DNA of 61,168 nt from Gyrodactylus bullatarudis (Eukaryota; Platyhelminthes; Monogenea; Gyrodactylidea; Gyrodactylidae), in NCBI GenBank assembly GCA_012064415.1, contig SSNU01000243.1, positions 1-61,168 of the forward strand. The letters run 5' to 3'. This document shows, piece after piece, positions 42,158 to 55,023 of this stretch (position 1 is the first letter of the stretch; each line of letters begins with the position of its first letter). Made by a program: the position numbers and the translations under genes. Below the pieces are notes generated by a model. It saw only the letters and a program-made list of their open reading frames with translations, did not search any database and was not told the origin of the DNA.

Positions 42158-44737
42158 CTAATCGTTTTTCTGCAATGTGGAAGATGAAAATGTGCTAAAA
42201 CCACACATTTTCAATAGGGCAGCTAGGAGTATTGTTATGATGCATATCAAGTGAATAATAAAATTAACTGAAGACCAACAGGCGAGAGTTGTCTTGAAAT
42301 CTTTCAATAAAAATGCAATGGAGCATGTCTCGAAAACACGCATCTTGAGTAGCCATCTTGCAAAGTTGAGTGTATGTGGTGGAAGAAATGATCCCAGGGA
42401 TGCAACAATCACTTCCAGGCTTGACTCTGCCAACATTGCAAGAGGGATACTGGCAAATGATAAATAATAGCCTGGATATAGACCATGCCAATAGGCGCTG
42501 ATAAGCATTGTCGTTATAGTACGCATATACTTTGGCCCATAACATCGACTGTAAATGTTAACTGCAAGCCAGTATTGGACTGTTTTATTCCATGATTTCA
42601 TTCCTTCCCGAATCGTTGGAGTGAATTCACACCCCCAAATGGAAATATTGTTAATGGTATTATAATCATAAATATCAATATTTTCCTCATTATTGCTAGT
42701 AGATTCTGGGTTTTTTTTCGATTTCTTATCTTCCTCTTGTTTAGAGTGAATTTGTTTCCATCTGGAAGAAAATTAATTCAGATAGTAGTGTCATTAAGTT
42801 TTTGATGGTTTCCCTCTCTATCAACCTGGCCTCTCTGTCCCAAGAGAAAAGGAGATGCTAGAATGATCAAGATTGGTGCATGGCGAAAAATCAGAGATTA
42901 TAGAAATCAAAATAGACAAGAAAAGAAATGAAAACATGTACTCTTAAACGGGTGGATTTTACAGAGTAGAAATTTAGTTTACGATACAATTATTAAACTT
43001 GGTGCTTAATTTTCTTATAAGAATTTTATTTTTTATAACAATGAGAAGGTTAGATATTCATCAAATAAACTTTCTGATGGTTAATTAAAACTTTATCAGG
43101 ATTCAAATTATAGTTTTTACACTTCTATTTTGGCAACGATAAAGGAGAAACCAAGAATCTCTTTCGAAAATTGCAAGAGGAAAACTTACATTATTTTATT
43201 CAAAGTTTTGTTAATAACTTGAAATGAAATGACTAAAAGTGATTATGATTAGCAAGTTAGTTATGGATAATTATGTACAAGGAAGATATCATTGGATATA
43301 ATTAGACTCACTCTTTATACGCTCTAAGATCTGTGGGTCCTTGGCCACTAGCTGATTTAGCTTCCGTTGGGTAAGCTCCCAAATTCAATGACATACACAG
43401 ACATTCAGCTAGAATCCAGCCACAATACATGCGAAGACGAAATTGTAAAAAGACAACGACAAAAATTCCGAGACGACTGACAAGGTTAAATTGTTCGTCA
43501 TCATAAAATTTTGATGATCTAAGCAACTAAAAAAATTTGCTTAGAAATACTTAAAAAAATGAATTAAATCTGGAATATTTTTAGAATGAATAATTTGATC
43601 GATGTCGAAATGCAAAAATTATTTTTTTTTTCATGATCTAGATGTAGCAATTTTTATTATTGGTAAATTTGTAGAAATATGTAAAATACTCAATCGATAT
43701 ATGTATTATGATAGAATTTAAAATAATCATTTATTAATGAATTATTCGAGATGAAAATTAAATCTTTTATTGCAAGTAAATGAAGAATTCGATTATTGAG
43801 TTTAATTATAACTATATATGAGTTAATTTGTGAAAAAAACTAACCAGAACAAAATCTTCAAATTTACAAATAAAATCTTGATCAAAGATTCAATTAAGAT
43901 TCAATAGAAATGAATTACTTACGTCACTTTTGAAATAGTACGAAATCAAAAAGAAAAAAAATCCATAAATCGGCAATTCTTGTAATCTTCTCCAAAGTAA
44001 TTTGTCTGATGGTTTAGTCATAGCTTCTGGCCACTCAAGCATGTCTTGGAAAGTTCTGAACTTGTAATATGGACCTGTAAAGAGTCCCGCATAACTATAG
44101 GCGTACATAAACATGTTAAATCCACTTGGATTTATTGCAGTTAGTTCTTTATAGTTATACAAGTTGATTAGTTTGTCTGGACTGGCAGAGACAATTTCAT
44201 GGTGAAGATGATTGGATTTATTTATTTCAAATGCAACTCCTACAAGCTAAAATAAGTAAACATAGTAAAAAAAGTATATTATTATTTTTTAAGCAAAATA
44301 AACTTACTCTTAGTGTAATAATAAGCTGAACAGCATTGGAAATTTCATTAGGTTGAGAGAAATGAAACAATTGATGACTTCTAAATACGAAAAGGTATCC
44401 AAAGCACCAAATGAATACGAGAAAATGAGACACTCTAGATAAAATAGGCAGAGATAAGAAAATTCAATTTCTAGACTTACTTAAATGTAACATTTTGAAC
44501 AAGAATGATGGAAACAATCGTTACTAAAAAGGAGTGAATAATGTGGTTTCCACAAGATATGTAAACTAAACATATTCCAAGAATACCACAAAAAATTTCC
44601 TTGAGATTTCTTGGTAATGTTCTTATCACAAAACCTGAAAATAGAGATATTAGCAACAAGCTAAGATAAGCAAACTCTCCAGCGCTTATAAAATTGAATA
44701 TGAAAAACATATTCAAAAATGAGTACGATTCTAACAA
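42158..44737 (-). CDS. MBOAT7: MBOAT7-type lysophosphatidylinositol acyltransferase
   Basis: Five predicted exons: 44737-44481, 44434-44308, 44246-43923, 43526-43312 and 42761-42158 (508 residues; human about 472). The family moves arachidonoyl or other polyunsaturated acyl chains from CoA to lysophosphatidylinositol in ER-type membranes. Matching segments are SCGNHIIHSFLVTIVSIILV, NAVQLIITLRLVGVAFE, YSYAGLFTGPYYKFRTFQDM, MYCGWILAECLCMSLNLGAY, PTEAKSASGQGPT and YDYNTINNI. The catalytic Asn (SWNKTVQYWLA) and His (SAYWHGLYPGYYLSF) are present. It has many membrane spans. The start is ambiguous; MFFIFNFISAGEFAYL, nine residues later, is an alternative. A Lys/Glu insert (SKQEEDKKSKKNPESTSNN) lengthens one loop. 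Introns are 46, 61, 396 and 550 nt. Confidence 0.92.
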
Positions 44738-44826
44738 TTTTTTCCCAGAATGTTCTTGTTAAAATTGGTCAATTTTAAATCTATTTGATGATAGTTTTTT
44801 TTTGATTTCTGTCAAAAACAAACATC

Positions 44827-47800
44827 ATGTCCTTACTCAATTTATCTATTATGAATACACGCGAAATAGTTTGCTCGTTTAATGGGAATTTCTCTGATTA
44901 CTGTAAACATATAATAGAAAACAAGAAATCAATTATCAATAACTCATATACAAACGTTAAAGCGATGGAGTAAATTGATTTTTGAATATTTTTAGATTCA
45001 CAATTCATTATTTTACAAAGAACGAGATTACTTTTGCAGCAGTCTCACTACCTCAGACGGATGAAAATCGTGTGAAGCGATTTCTTATCAGTGTTTACGA
45101 TGATTTTGCTCAACAATCAGGTTTCGAACTTAAAGTTAAAGGAGCCATAGCTAAATCATTGCAAATTGAATATGGAGATAAATTGGAAAAATTACTAGTG
45201 AGTATAAAATTAATTTGAGAATATTTTCATATCGATCATCATTCCATGGTTGGTTCCCATGGTAATTTATAACAATGAGAATATTTTTCACATTCTGATA
45301 AATGCGTACTAAAGTTTAAAAATTATATTTTACTTAACAGATTTTGTAATCCAAATGAGAACATAATCTTTAAGAGATCTCAAACTTTTTTTGTGAAAAT
45401 GAGCCACTATTGATTTGCATAAAATTAGAGCAATCACTCATTTACTTGATTCGAGAATGGTTATATTATTTAAATAATTATCTTAGTTTATACATCATGA
45501 TTGAATGTATTTAATCGCCACAGATTTTTGTAAATAATCTTGAAAATGCTCAATGTATTATGCATTCTGAGTGTGAGCAATAATCAGATCGAATTTCTCA
45601 CTGTGAGAATTTTTTGGAATCATAATTTTTTTCTCTTTAGAAATAAGAAAGAGTACATTTTAATAATGACTTCTCCAGAAAACTTTGATTAAGAACACAC
45701 AGTCGATTATCATAGAAAATTCTATTATCTTGCATGTAAATTTGGGGAAAATATTCTATATACAGTAATAGTATTGAGTATAGTAATTGATACTCTATGG
45801 CTAATGATGACTTTTGTACCAAAAGATAAATCTCAAATTTTGTATATAAGAAAAAGTACAATCTAAATATTCACTCAGCTTCCTTACTTTCCAATTCAAA
45901 AGAGAGCTCTTTCGAATCAAAGATTTGTAACAATATCTTTTCTTCTCTCATGAAAAAGTACTACCCATATATTACAGTACAATTTATAATGGATGATGTC
46001 ATATGTAGAAATATCAGATACTTGTACTCTATATAGATTACTCTGTATTATTATCATCATCTTTCTCCACTACATTAAATACATTGTTCTGAGTGAATGA
46101 AATTATCAAATTTCAACCCTACTCATGAGTAGTATATAAAATATCTATATACATTAGTTACAAAAAGTACTTGAGAAATTAAAATACATCCATTTCGTAT
46201 AAGTAATAAAAAATATACTTTTGATGTAATAATAATATAATCTTTTTCAATTTCAATCTTTTTAATTGGATGATGGGAAATCTCGACCCTTTTTTTCTCT
46301 CCTACGTAAGGATTCATATCTCCATATCTACAATTTGTGGATTCTATATTTTCATGTTTTTGAATTGAAAAAAGTTTAGTAAAGCTTTTTTCATAATTAT
46401 ATTTTATTGATTAACTCCGAAAATAGATTATATTTAAATTAAGATACGAAAATTCTACTTTTTATTATATTTCTAGTATATGAATTACAAGATATTTTAC
46501 AGGGAACAGTGTTCTTCGTTATGGAGGATTTAGAATGAGTCTCAAGCATAGGCAAGAGAAGCTCGGCTTTTAATGAAACCTAAATCTCTCTCACTGAATT
46601 GACTGAGGGTCTGAAAATTTATCAGAACCAATGAAAGATTATAATTACTCCAGATAGATAAAAACTAAATTATTCAAAGCTCTTCTTTCCTGATAAATTC
46701 GTTTTTAAATACAAAACCTACTGTTGATTCAAATAACCCTATTGGGAAGGGTCTCGGAAAATGATTCCATTCAAAAGAAAATAATTTCACTTGAATCGTA
46801 TATTTAAAATTTGTTTCTTGAAAAAATCTCTGAATCACTTGAAAATAAATACTTTTGAGTCATTGAGTGAGTTGAGTCATTGTTTAAATTTTTCAAATTA
46901 ATCCTTGATCAATGAATAATACAAGAATTGTGAATTTGTAATAGAGATTATTAGTACTTATTTGTTTCATAAAAATTACAATATTAATCGAATTATCCGA
47001 ATATTTTTTCCAATAATTTTACCTCCCTAATAATATTTCTATTTGAAAAAAATTGTAAAATAATTATGATACAAAATTATAAATAAATTTTACAATCTGT
47101 GTAATCTTTTGGGGGGTAATATGGAACTATGTACCTCAAAGGGTGAAGACTGAAGAGTAGCGAGAAAAGTCTACATTGTAGACTCTACAATGAAGACCGG
47201 AGATTGTGATAATGGAGGTTATGTTTAGAGAATTCTTTGTATGAGTAAGAATTGAAACTGGACACGTTCAGTTTTCTTCACAGTACCTGAAGGAAGATTG
47301 CAGAGGCTCCATAATTAAAATGTGGGACAATGAATTTCTTGAATAGTAGGAGCAGAAGATCTGGGGAGTAAACAATTTTACGTAAAGAATATGGTTTTGA
47401 TACTAAACTTGTTGAGAACATCTTTAGCATGTATTGAAGTATCCAGCTTGTTCTAATGTTGTTTATGTAAAAATACAAGAGGAAGTTTATTTGACGGGTA
47501 TCCCATCATGGAATTTCATGTTTTGTTTCATTGAGAAGGATTCTGTCTAGTTAAAAAGTTGTTTCGTTGTCTTGGTTACTCTATAACCAGTGAATAATAC
47601 AGATAACAAAATTAGAATAGTATGTAATTTCCAATCAGTTTAGCACAGAAGGAGGATTCTATTCACCACCTTGAAATATCTCCAGGGCTTTTAAGATTTT
47701 AGAAAAATTTTGATCCTCTTTTTATGTCATGTGTTTTATCATTTCGCTTATTGAACTACGATGAGATTTCTTAAACCGTCAAGTTTTTCCATTCAAGAGG

Positions 47801-50398
47801 CTGTTGAAGAATGTAAAGCTTTCATTTTTTATACAACTTGAGTCATTCTTTATTTGCTCATGAAAAACAATTAATTGTAGAACTCATTCTAAAACAACAA
47901 GCAAATAACATGAAATGCATTGGCGTTCGGTTATGCTATTTCTATTGATTTGAAAGTTGAGTAATAATAACAAAAAATGAGCTGTTACACATGAAGAAAA
48001 ATTTTTTTTCTCTTTCATTAATTATGAGTGAACTGCTAAATGTCTAAATATATATATGTATTGATTGTGAAATCTTTTCTTTTGGACACATGTAAATTCA
48101 TGATCACATGACTCATTTAAAGTTTGTAAAGTAAAAAATAATTATTTACTTTTCCAGCTACTTTAAAGTAGTTCTATACTAGTTACTAATGGAAGTTAAT
48201 ATTCTTTGTATATTTCTTATCGATAATTATCTACTTATCTCAATCCCATAGTAAATAGTCGTCCACTTGTCGTGCATATCTTGAGATTATTCGATATCTA
48301 TTGATAGATTACTTCAATATATTGTATCAGGGTCATTACGATTACTCGGACTATATGGCTAACAAGAAAGCTTCCTCATAGAAAATATTTTCAAATAACA
48401 CCTAGAAACACATCAACATCTATACAAGAGAAAAATACTACTTAAGCACATAAGTTTATTTATTCTTACACTGAGGAAACTTTTTATCTTTATGAAAACA
48501 AACTTTCATGTGCAAAATCCTAATGACTAGATATTGCTCTGGTGGTTTTAAGCCAACTCTCTATCCAGGTTTTTATTTGCAGTGATGAAGAAACATTTTA
48601 CAGTGAATTCAATGTTTATTAGTTCAAGACAAGATTCTTGTTTTGAATAAGAAACTTGTCCAAAAATATTGCCTGAAGAATTTAATTTCCATAGAGATGT
48701 TTTTCTCTGCGTATTTAATGAAAAATATTCATCTCTAATTGGTTGATAGAATGCATAAACTTCTTACAATGGAGTAATTTCTACTCCTCTTTTGTGACTA
48801 CATTCTGTCTCAATTTTAATTGGCATCAATTATTGTTTGGTTATATCAAATTATAATAACAAAGTTCAGCTGATAAAGTTATCATCTTCTCTCTAAATTA
48901 CAATTACATAATCATTATTTCCAGATGAAATTCGAGAACGATAACTCCATCAGTCAAATCCAGCGAAAAGTGGACGATGCCAAGGTTGTAATTCAAGAAA
49001 ATCTCAATAGTGTCATGGTTAGAAGTCAGAATTTGGAACAACTTCAGCATACGACAAATGAGCTACAGGGTTATGTGAGTTTTACTTAATTTAGTTTAAA
49101 AAATGGAGGTTTAAGGGAAGATGTATGACTTCTCCGCATCCAATTAGAGATACTACAAGACTTATCCCTCGTCACCAAAAACTGCATATAAAATATAAAC
49201 TAAGTATCCAAAATACTTAAAATTATAAAATGGGTGATATCTGAAACTTTTAGTACCCCTTTTACAATTGCTTTAGACAATACAAATCGATTCTTGAAAA
49301 AACTTGAATGTCTAGTTCTGAACTCATCCACTTATGTTTTTGAATATCCCAGTACAGTTTCTCTCACGAATCTGACTGGGTTTAAATTAAAATTAATGAA
49401 TTGAAATTATAATCAATTTTTTTCTCCAATTGAGTCGAGTCTCGTGATGTTGTTGGATCAATGAATCAATCTTTTATCTAAAACAGTATAGAAAAACGTA
49501 TAGGGGTATCTAAGGAGAGTAAATTAAAACGAGTTCATCGGGTTCCCTTTTTAGGATCCGGGACTTATTCCCAGAATGTCTACAACTCCGTATCGTTTTA
49601 AAAATAGGTTAAAGGATTCACGCGTGTGAGAGTAAACATAATTTAGAACTCTAATCGAACTGGAAGACTTCTCAATTTTCAATTTCAGAGTATGCCGAGA
49701 TTAACTTAAAACCAAAAGGGAATTTTTATTGGTAATTCTCACTGTCTCAGTCAGAATTGCAATCAACTCTTCTTTTTGTTGTGTAATTGATTTTTTGAAT
49801 TACTTTGATGCAAAATAGAAACTAATAAAACTCGATCCTCTTTCATCTAAGTCATATGTCAGGAATTCGAGATTCTACAACGTAAAATTATTTGAGACTT
49901 TCTCCATTTCAAAAGATGCCCTGTATTTCCCTGAACTAGATTATGAATTTGGAGTAAAATTAGCTTTTACTAAAATTTTTTCCGCTCATGTCAGAGAATT
50001 AATCAAAATATCGAGATTATTTTCTCACCATACAAGCATTACGTAAGAAATCTATATGAGACCTTTCGTTTTTGCTTTGGTGAATTATGAATTTCTAGTA
50101 AATTTAATTATGAATTATAATTAACGATTTCCTTTTAATTATATTTCAAGTTAAGAATGATGTTTTGAAGAGATTTTCTAGAAAATAAAAATTCAATTGA
50201 TTTAATTTTCAGTCGAAAAATTTTACAAAAACCTCAACCAAAGTCAATCGAAAGTATTGCCTTGAGAATGCAAAAATGAAAGTTATTCTCGCAGTGGTCC
50301 TTCTCGTCCTTCTTCTTGTGATCATCTTGATAATATGCTATCAGGCCGGTGCCTTCAGTTCTCATTCGCCAACCACACAATCACCTAGTTCACAATGA
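44827..50398 (+). CDS. VAMP7: VAMP7-like longin R-SNARE
   Basis: Four predicted exons, 44827-44969, 44996-45197, 48925-49074 and 50213-50398, give 226 residues (human VAMP7 is 220). Residues 1-115 are a diverged longin domain (NGNFSDYCKHIIENKKS, then EFTIHYFTKNEITFAAVSLP and NRVKRFLISVYDDFAQQSGF). The R-SNARE motif follows (QRKVDDAKVVIQENLNSVMV, then RSQNLEQLQHTTNEL), with Arg at the zero layer. Then come KYCLENAKMK and a C-terminal membrane anchor (VILAVVLLVLLLVIILIIC) with a short Ser/Thr/Pro luminal tail. It should act in late-endosomal or lysosomal and secretory fusion. Introns are 26, 3727 and 1138 nt. The third lies 17 residues after the zero-layer Arg, the same place as in the small paralogues at 51152-59931. 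Confidence 0.88.
45198..48924. other. 3.7-kb intron of the VAMP7-like gene
   Basis: Flanked by GTGAGT and TTTCCAG. AT-rich, with no gene; the only identified content is a reverse-transcriptase scrap on the minus strand at 47278-47478. Confidence 0.7.
47278..47478 (-). pseudogene. LINE reverse-transcriptase fragment
   Basis: A 66-codon frame containing LLLLFKKFIVPHFNYGASAI, which matches the post-RT motif FKTFVLPHLDYTAPL and KSLILPHLDYGSG of the two other LINEs in this window. Nothing else of the element is recognisable. Confidence 0.6.
49075..50212. other. 1.1-kb last intron of the VAMP7-like gene
   Basis: GTGAGT to TTTTCAG. No frame or element is recognised inside. Confidence 0.7.
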
Positions 50399-51151
50399 AC
50401 CCTAAAATCAAGTTAAACTCCTATTTTATAATACAGACGATATTCTAAAAAAAACTGAGCAAGACTAAAATCCAATCGAAGAACATATCAAATTTTTTTA
50501 TACTCATGATTATTGTTATCAATATGAACTCTATTGATTATTATAAAATTTAGAAAAAAAAGAAGAAAATTAACCAATGTGGAAGAAAGATTTTATGCAT
50601 TCATATTAATAAAAGAACATTCCCATCCCCGATCACAGGAAAATGTTTCAAAAAAGTGTACTAGCCATTTGTATAACACATTATTCCCGAATATCATCAA
50701 TGACCCCGATTCCCTTAACCGATCCCAATACCTTCCACTGATTAAGCAAGACTGTAACATTTTTAACAAACCTATTTAATCATTTGCTTGCATTCGGATT
50801 GTTATCTTGATTAAATTCATTGTCCAGCAATCGACATCAAATAAACCGTTTTTTTGAGTGACCATCTTAAAAGTCAACTTCAAAGATACATAAATTATCA
50901 TGTACTAATTAGAATAAAAAGTAACTCATTTCTAATAAGTTACTAGAAATAACTTTTTAACTCGAAACACTGTGGGAGCCGAAACTAAAAATGGCCACCC
51001 TCTTTTGAGAAACTGCGACAAAATGTTACCCTTTAACACACGAGTTAAACGGAAAACTCCAATAAATTTATTGTGAAATTTTAAAAGGATCCCCTTTCAA
51101 AAACGGGTATATGTGATAGGAGAAATCTTTATTATTGGAAGATAAGCATTC
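50399..51151. other. Convergent spacer
   Basis: 3' flanks of two SNARE genes on opposite strands. The plus frame at 50534-50779 has no recognisable motif. Confidence 0.35.
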
Positions 51152-51538
51152 TCAATTGTAATCTGATATTGATATTTGAATGGTATTACGGCTGGAACTG
51201 CTAGTTGTCTGAGCGTTCATAGAATGTGACAGAATTATTATAACTATGATCAGGGCGAAAATCACCAACAATAACAAGAGCATTAGCCAATATTTTAAAT
51301 GCTCCTTACAATACTTCCACTTTGATTTTTTCTCATTCTGGTGGGACCTTTTAGTCTTGAAAGCAATTTTTTAAAAAGAAAATGCATGATTATTTGAGTA
51401 AAGCTTACTTACTTCATTCTTTATATCGGTTGATATAGTCTCTAAGGAATATGTCTTTTCATTGCTTTGACGAAGATGATCAAAGTTGTGGGATATCTTC
51501 TCTTTCACTGCATCAATATCACCTTTAATATTCTCCAT
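51152..51538 (-). CDS. Short synaptobrevin-like tail-anchored protein, zero-layer Ser
   Basis: Two exons, 51538-51413 and 51355-51152, around a 57-nt phase-0 intron (GTAAGT...TTTCAAG), give 109 residues. Exon 1 encodes an R-SNARE-like helix with no longin domain: MENIKGDIDAVKEKISHNFD, then HLRQSNEKTYSLETISTDIK. Exon 2 starts with Thr, then a basic stretch (KKSKWKYCKEHLKYW) and one C-terminal membrane span (LMLLLLLVIFALIIVIIIL) with a short Ser/Thr luminal tail. Counting 18 residues back from the intron, where the VAMP7-like gene has its zero-layer Arg, this protein has Ser. That should disturb the ionic layer of a SNARE bundle, so it may be a regulatory or inhibitory SNARE-like protein (inference). 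Confidence 0.75.
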
Positions 51539-53541
51539 GGTGAGACAAAATTAAAGACAAATTGCCAAAAAATATTCTAATTAAATATACAAGACTACAG
51601 AGAACATAGAGTTATAAAATGTATTCATTTTTTTGAAGAGAAACCCAATGAACCATTTGGAAAGTTGCATTTTTAAGTTAACCAACAAGATATAAACATC
51701 ATGCGATCTTGTCAGGTTATTTTTAAATCTGAATTCAGAATCAAGTCATTTTGAAGATTTCATCAAATACCAATAATGTACTAATTGATCTCTATTTGAT
51801 AATTACGCTATAAGATGCTGAAAACTGCATGATCAAAGGATAGAGTATGTATGCTATCAAATAATAAGTGTAGTTGTGATTGAATTACATCTCCACTCGA
51901 ATTAAATGACTCAACAGGATCTACAACATCCATTTATAATAAATGTTTCAAAGTTCAGTGTACTATTCCCTTGTGACAAAAAATATTGTACGTAGTGCTC
52001 TTAGATTCAAAACTCATGGGAAAACTTTTGAAAGTACATCTTGGAATATTACCTTAATCTGAAGCCTTCTTCAACTGTAGTAACTCTAGCTAATACTAGG
52101 AGCTTCGTGTAAGTTTTTCTCCTTTATGATTAAAATCAAATCGCGGTTCTTATTTGAGAATTTATAATATGAATGGGAGGAGATTAAACTGTTACTCTTT
52201 GAGATTTTCAAAAAGTAGCTCAAAGGATTTCACCTTGAAATTGTAAATGAGAAAAATGAACTTGTTAATTTAATCATTGATAAGGATTTATTAAAAGAAA
52301 ATTGCATTCATTACTAATTATATATATATTTTTTAAATTTACTTGCAAGTAATTTGCTTATAATTTTTTTTAATCAGGAAACGTTTTCTCAAATCTCAAT
52401 TACATACATTTCGAGAATAATAATTCAATTCTTAAAGAAAGGCGATGCCAGGTTTGTTAAAAAAAATAGCGCTTTATTTCGTGGCATGCTCTTCAGCTTT
52501 TACATGCCAGATTTATATACAAAAATTACAAGAAATGATGATAATTGATCTGATTGGCCCTTCTTTTTGTTCACCTCCTTAGAGGTGAGTGCGTGTGTGC
52601 TTCTTTTGGTACTTCTCGGTTTTCTTGGTGTTGGTATTATGCGAGTACATTTGGTGGTGGGAGAGTTACCATGTGCATGTGTATACTGGTTCTTTGTGCA
52701 TTTGTATACGGTCTTTCAATGGAATAGACGATGCTAAACAGGATTTTGAAATCAACACCTCTCAAATAACAAAATTCAATTCGGTAGCATTGAACTTTCC
52801 CGGACAACGAACCGAAGGGTTAGGGTGGTATATTCGGTATACAAAATTGTATATGCAGGGAAGAAATTTAAATACGGGGGGAGGGGCCTTTCTTTTGAAG
52901 AATTACACTGGGGGAAATTAAAAAAAAAATTTTGCGATAAATTATAGTGTAAAATTTAACGCAGATTCTGAATCTGCTTCCAAAAATTTCCTAAGTTGCT
53001 CAGTTTTTGCGCAATTCGCGAAAAACCGAAATAGCACAATTTTCATAATCGGGACTTGAATAAATCAATTTTTCGACTTGATCCTTAGACATTTCAGAGT
53101 CAAATTTGATATCATTTGAAAGAGCATAAAATTTTCTATATGATACTTATAAGTTCAAACGTGCTTTTGGAATGGATCATCCTCAAAATTGGTCTTAAAG
53201 TTGAAAAATAATTATTATTCATCCTAAAATTAATTAATTTCAAGATTTTAAGTTGTTGATATCTCAGGTTTAAAATGAGATATTTTAGAATTTCAAAATG
53301 CTATCCGGTGCTAAATTGAGCGCTCCACAAGATGGTGTAATTTTCAAAGATCTAGAATGAAAACTAGAGGAAGAAGATATTTTTAAACCATTTTAATTCT
53401 AAGAATAGCAATCACAGATGGTTTGATATTAAACAATGAGAAGACTAAAGGGCTTAATATCTGCAATGAATTCAAGAATAAGAGGCTTAACCTTCTGAAA
53501 AATAAAGAGTTCAGGGCTTGCTTTCTTGGAAATATTTAGTT
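51539..53541. other. 2-kb intergenic stretch
   Basis: Frames at 52354-52548 and 52589-52921 show no domain. The second overlaps a GT-rich low-complexity run (about 52580-52710). No further member of the tail-anchored cluster was found here. Confidence 0.35.
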
Positions 53542-53798
53542 ATGGTATCTGAGCAAGAGTTGTATGAAAAAATATTAACTCAACAGGAATTGTTGGCACA
53601 ATAATATGAGTTAGTTAATGAAGAGGCTTTTGAATTAGCGAAAAGAGAGAGAGTCTCATTCGGTTCTGTCCAAAACGCTGTGATGGATGTCCAAATGGCT
53701 TAATGATACCAAAGAAACTAGCCGAAGAGTGGAAGCATCAGTGTATGCAGTGTAGGCGCAAAATTTCACTATTCATCGGCTCCATCTTTTACAGTTAG
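53542..53798 (+). pseudogene. ISXO2/Merlin-like transposase N-terminal relic
   Basis: A plus-strand reading with one stop and a frame change. It starts MVSEQELYEKILTQQELLAQ and continues in another frame as CPKRCDGCPNGLMIPKK, then HQCMQCRRKISLFIGSIF. The two Cys pairs followed by a Phe-x-x-Gly-x-Ile-Phe end fit the zinc-ribbon N-terminus of ISXO2-like (Merlin) transposases. The catalytic part is missing. Confidence 0.5.
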
Positions 53799-53841
53799 TT
53801 AACTTATGAATTTTATAAGCCTCTTTTATTAATCTATTTTT

Positions 53842-55023
53842 TGATAGTGTCTGGACCGATATTATCTCATATATAGACTGCTATTCGAATACAGTCTGCT
53901 AAATTCATAACTCTGCTCATATCATTGACGAAGAAGCCTCGTTCGGATCGTACAGCTTCTAGACGCTTATTATACATAGCTTTGAATTTACGCACTATTC
54001 CTGCGTCTATTGGTTGAAGAACTGAGGTCGAGTTTTCTGGCAGATAGATAATCTGAGAAAGTTACAAATTAAAAAATAATTTTTATGTTTGGATCATTAT
54101 ATTTCTTAAAGATCTTTGAAGTTCTTCTTTACAGTGTTTGAAGTGAGCACTACATTGATCCATGAAAAGTAAAATTTTTCTTCCCAGAGTTCGGTCCCAT
54201 GCCATCAGATACTTCTTGAATGATTCCTTTGTCATCCAAGCTGACTTATTAGATGAATATTTAATTCTTTTCAAGAGATGCTCTTGATTTTTAAAACTTC
54301 TTGGATTCTTGCTTTTATCAATTATCCATAGCTTTTTCTTGGAACCAGTAGCATTAACAGCAACAACAAGAGTGAATCGAAGTTTCGATTTTTTTCTTCC
54401 GAATACTTTTGAACCCTTTTTAGCAATAACTTTTGAATAATAATTGAACATATTCCAGCCAGTTTCATCAATGTTCCATAGTTGCTTTGGCTGATAAGAA
54501 TAAGATTCATCAAAGTTGGCAATTCTAATTGTCAATAGGAACTGATCACGTGTTCTATAAAAATCAGATCTGACGTAAAAAAATCTTGATCTATCTTCTT
54601 CTGAGAGTCCGACAAATGTGATAATTTTATCAAGTTTCTCTTGAGCCTGGAAATAAATGAACAGAAATGGAACCTACATTGAAATCTTGAATCCCATGGT
54701 TCTTCATAATCTTTGAGACGTATTGGGATTCTCCATAAACATGGGGTAGATTTTGGCTGTTGGCAACAACATCGACAATATCTTGAATGTGACTGGGCTG
54801 TATTTCTATAGATGTCTCTTTAAGTTCTTCAACTTGTTCAGCCACTCTTGAAATGATCACCGTAGTCATAATTAACATTGGCCGATATTTTTCCTGAATT
54901 ATTTCGCCAACGTAGAATAGAAGAAACGGAAACATTAAATTTCTGCGCTATATCTTTAGGACTAACATTCGTTTTTTCCATTTCAAGAAGGATATCAAGC
55001 TTGTCTTGGTTAGTAAACGGCAT
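53842..55023 (-). pseudogene. pogo/Tigger-family DDE transposase, interrupted
   Basis: Starting at ATG 55023: a helix-turn-helix (SPKDIAQKFNVSVSSILRWR), then in a shifted frame VAEQVEELKETSIEIQ and HGIQDFN. Then come the DDE parts NIDETGWNM, NATGSKKKLWIID and LLFMDQCSAHF, and finally IIYLPENSTSVLQPIDAGIV. This order is pogo/Tigger (DDE_1). The frames at 54685 and 54653 join through a GT-AG stretch of 31 nt (GTAGGT...TTTCCAG), which would be a normal ultra-short intron here. Two other breaks, near 54850 and 54090, look like frameshifts or insertions. It is therefore probably dead, although it could be a spliced gene with more tiny introns. Confidence 0.75.

Noticed and set aside
50534..50779. 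81-codon plus frame after the VAMP7-like gene
   Set aside because: No recognisable motif, probably 3' flank.
52589..52921. 110-codon plus frame
   Set aside because: Starts in GT-rich low-complexity DNA; the apparent hydrophobic start is explained by that composition.
54841..54880. A 16-nt GT-AG stretch that would repair the first Tigger frame break
   Set aside because: Sixteen nucleotides is too short to accept without RNA evidence; a frameshift is simpler.
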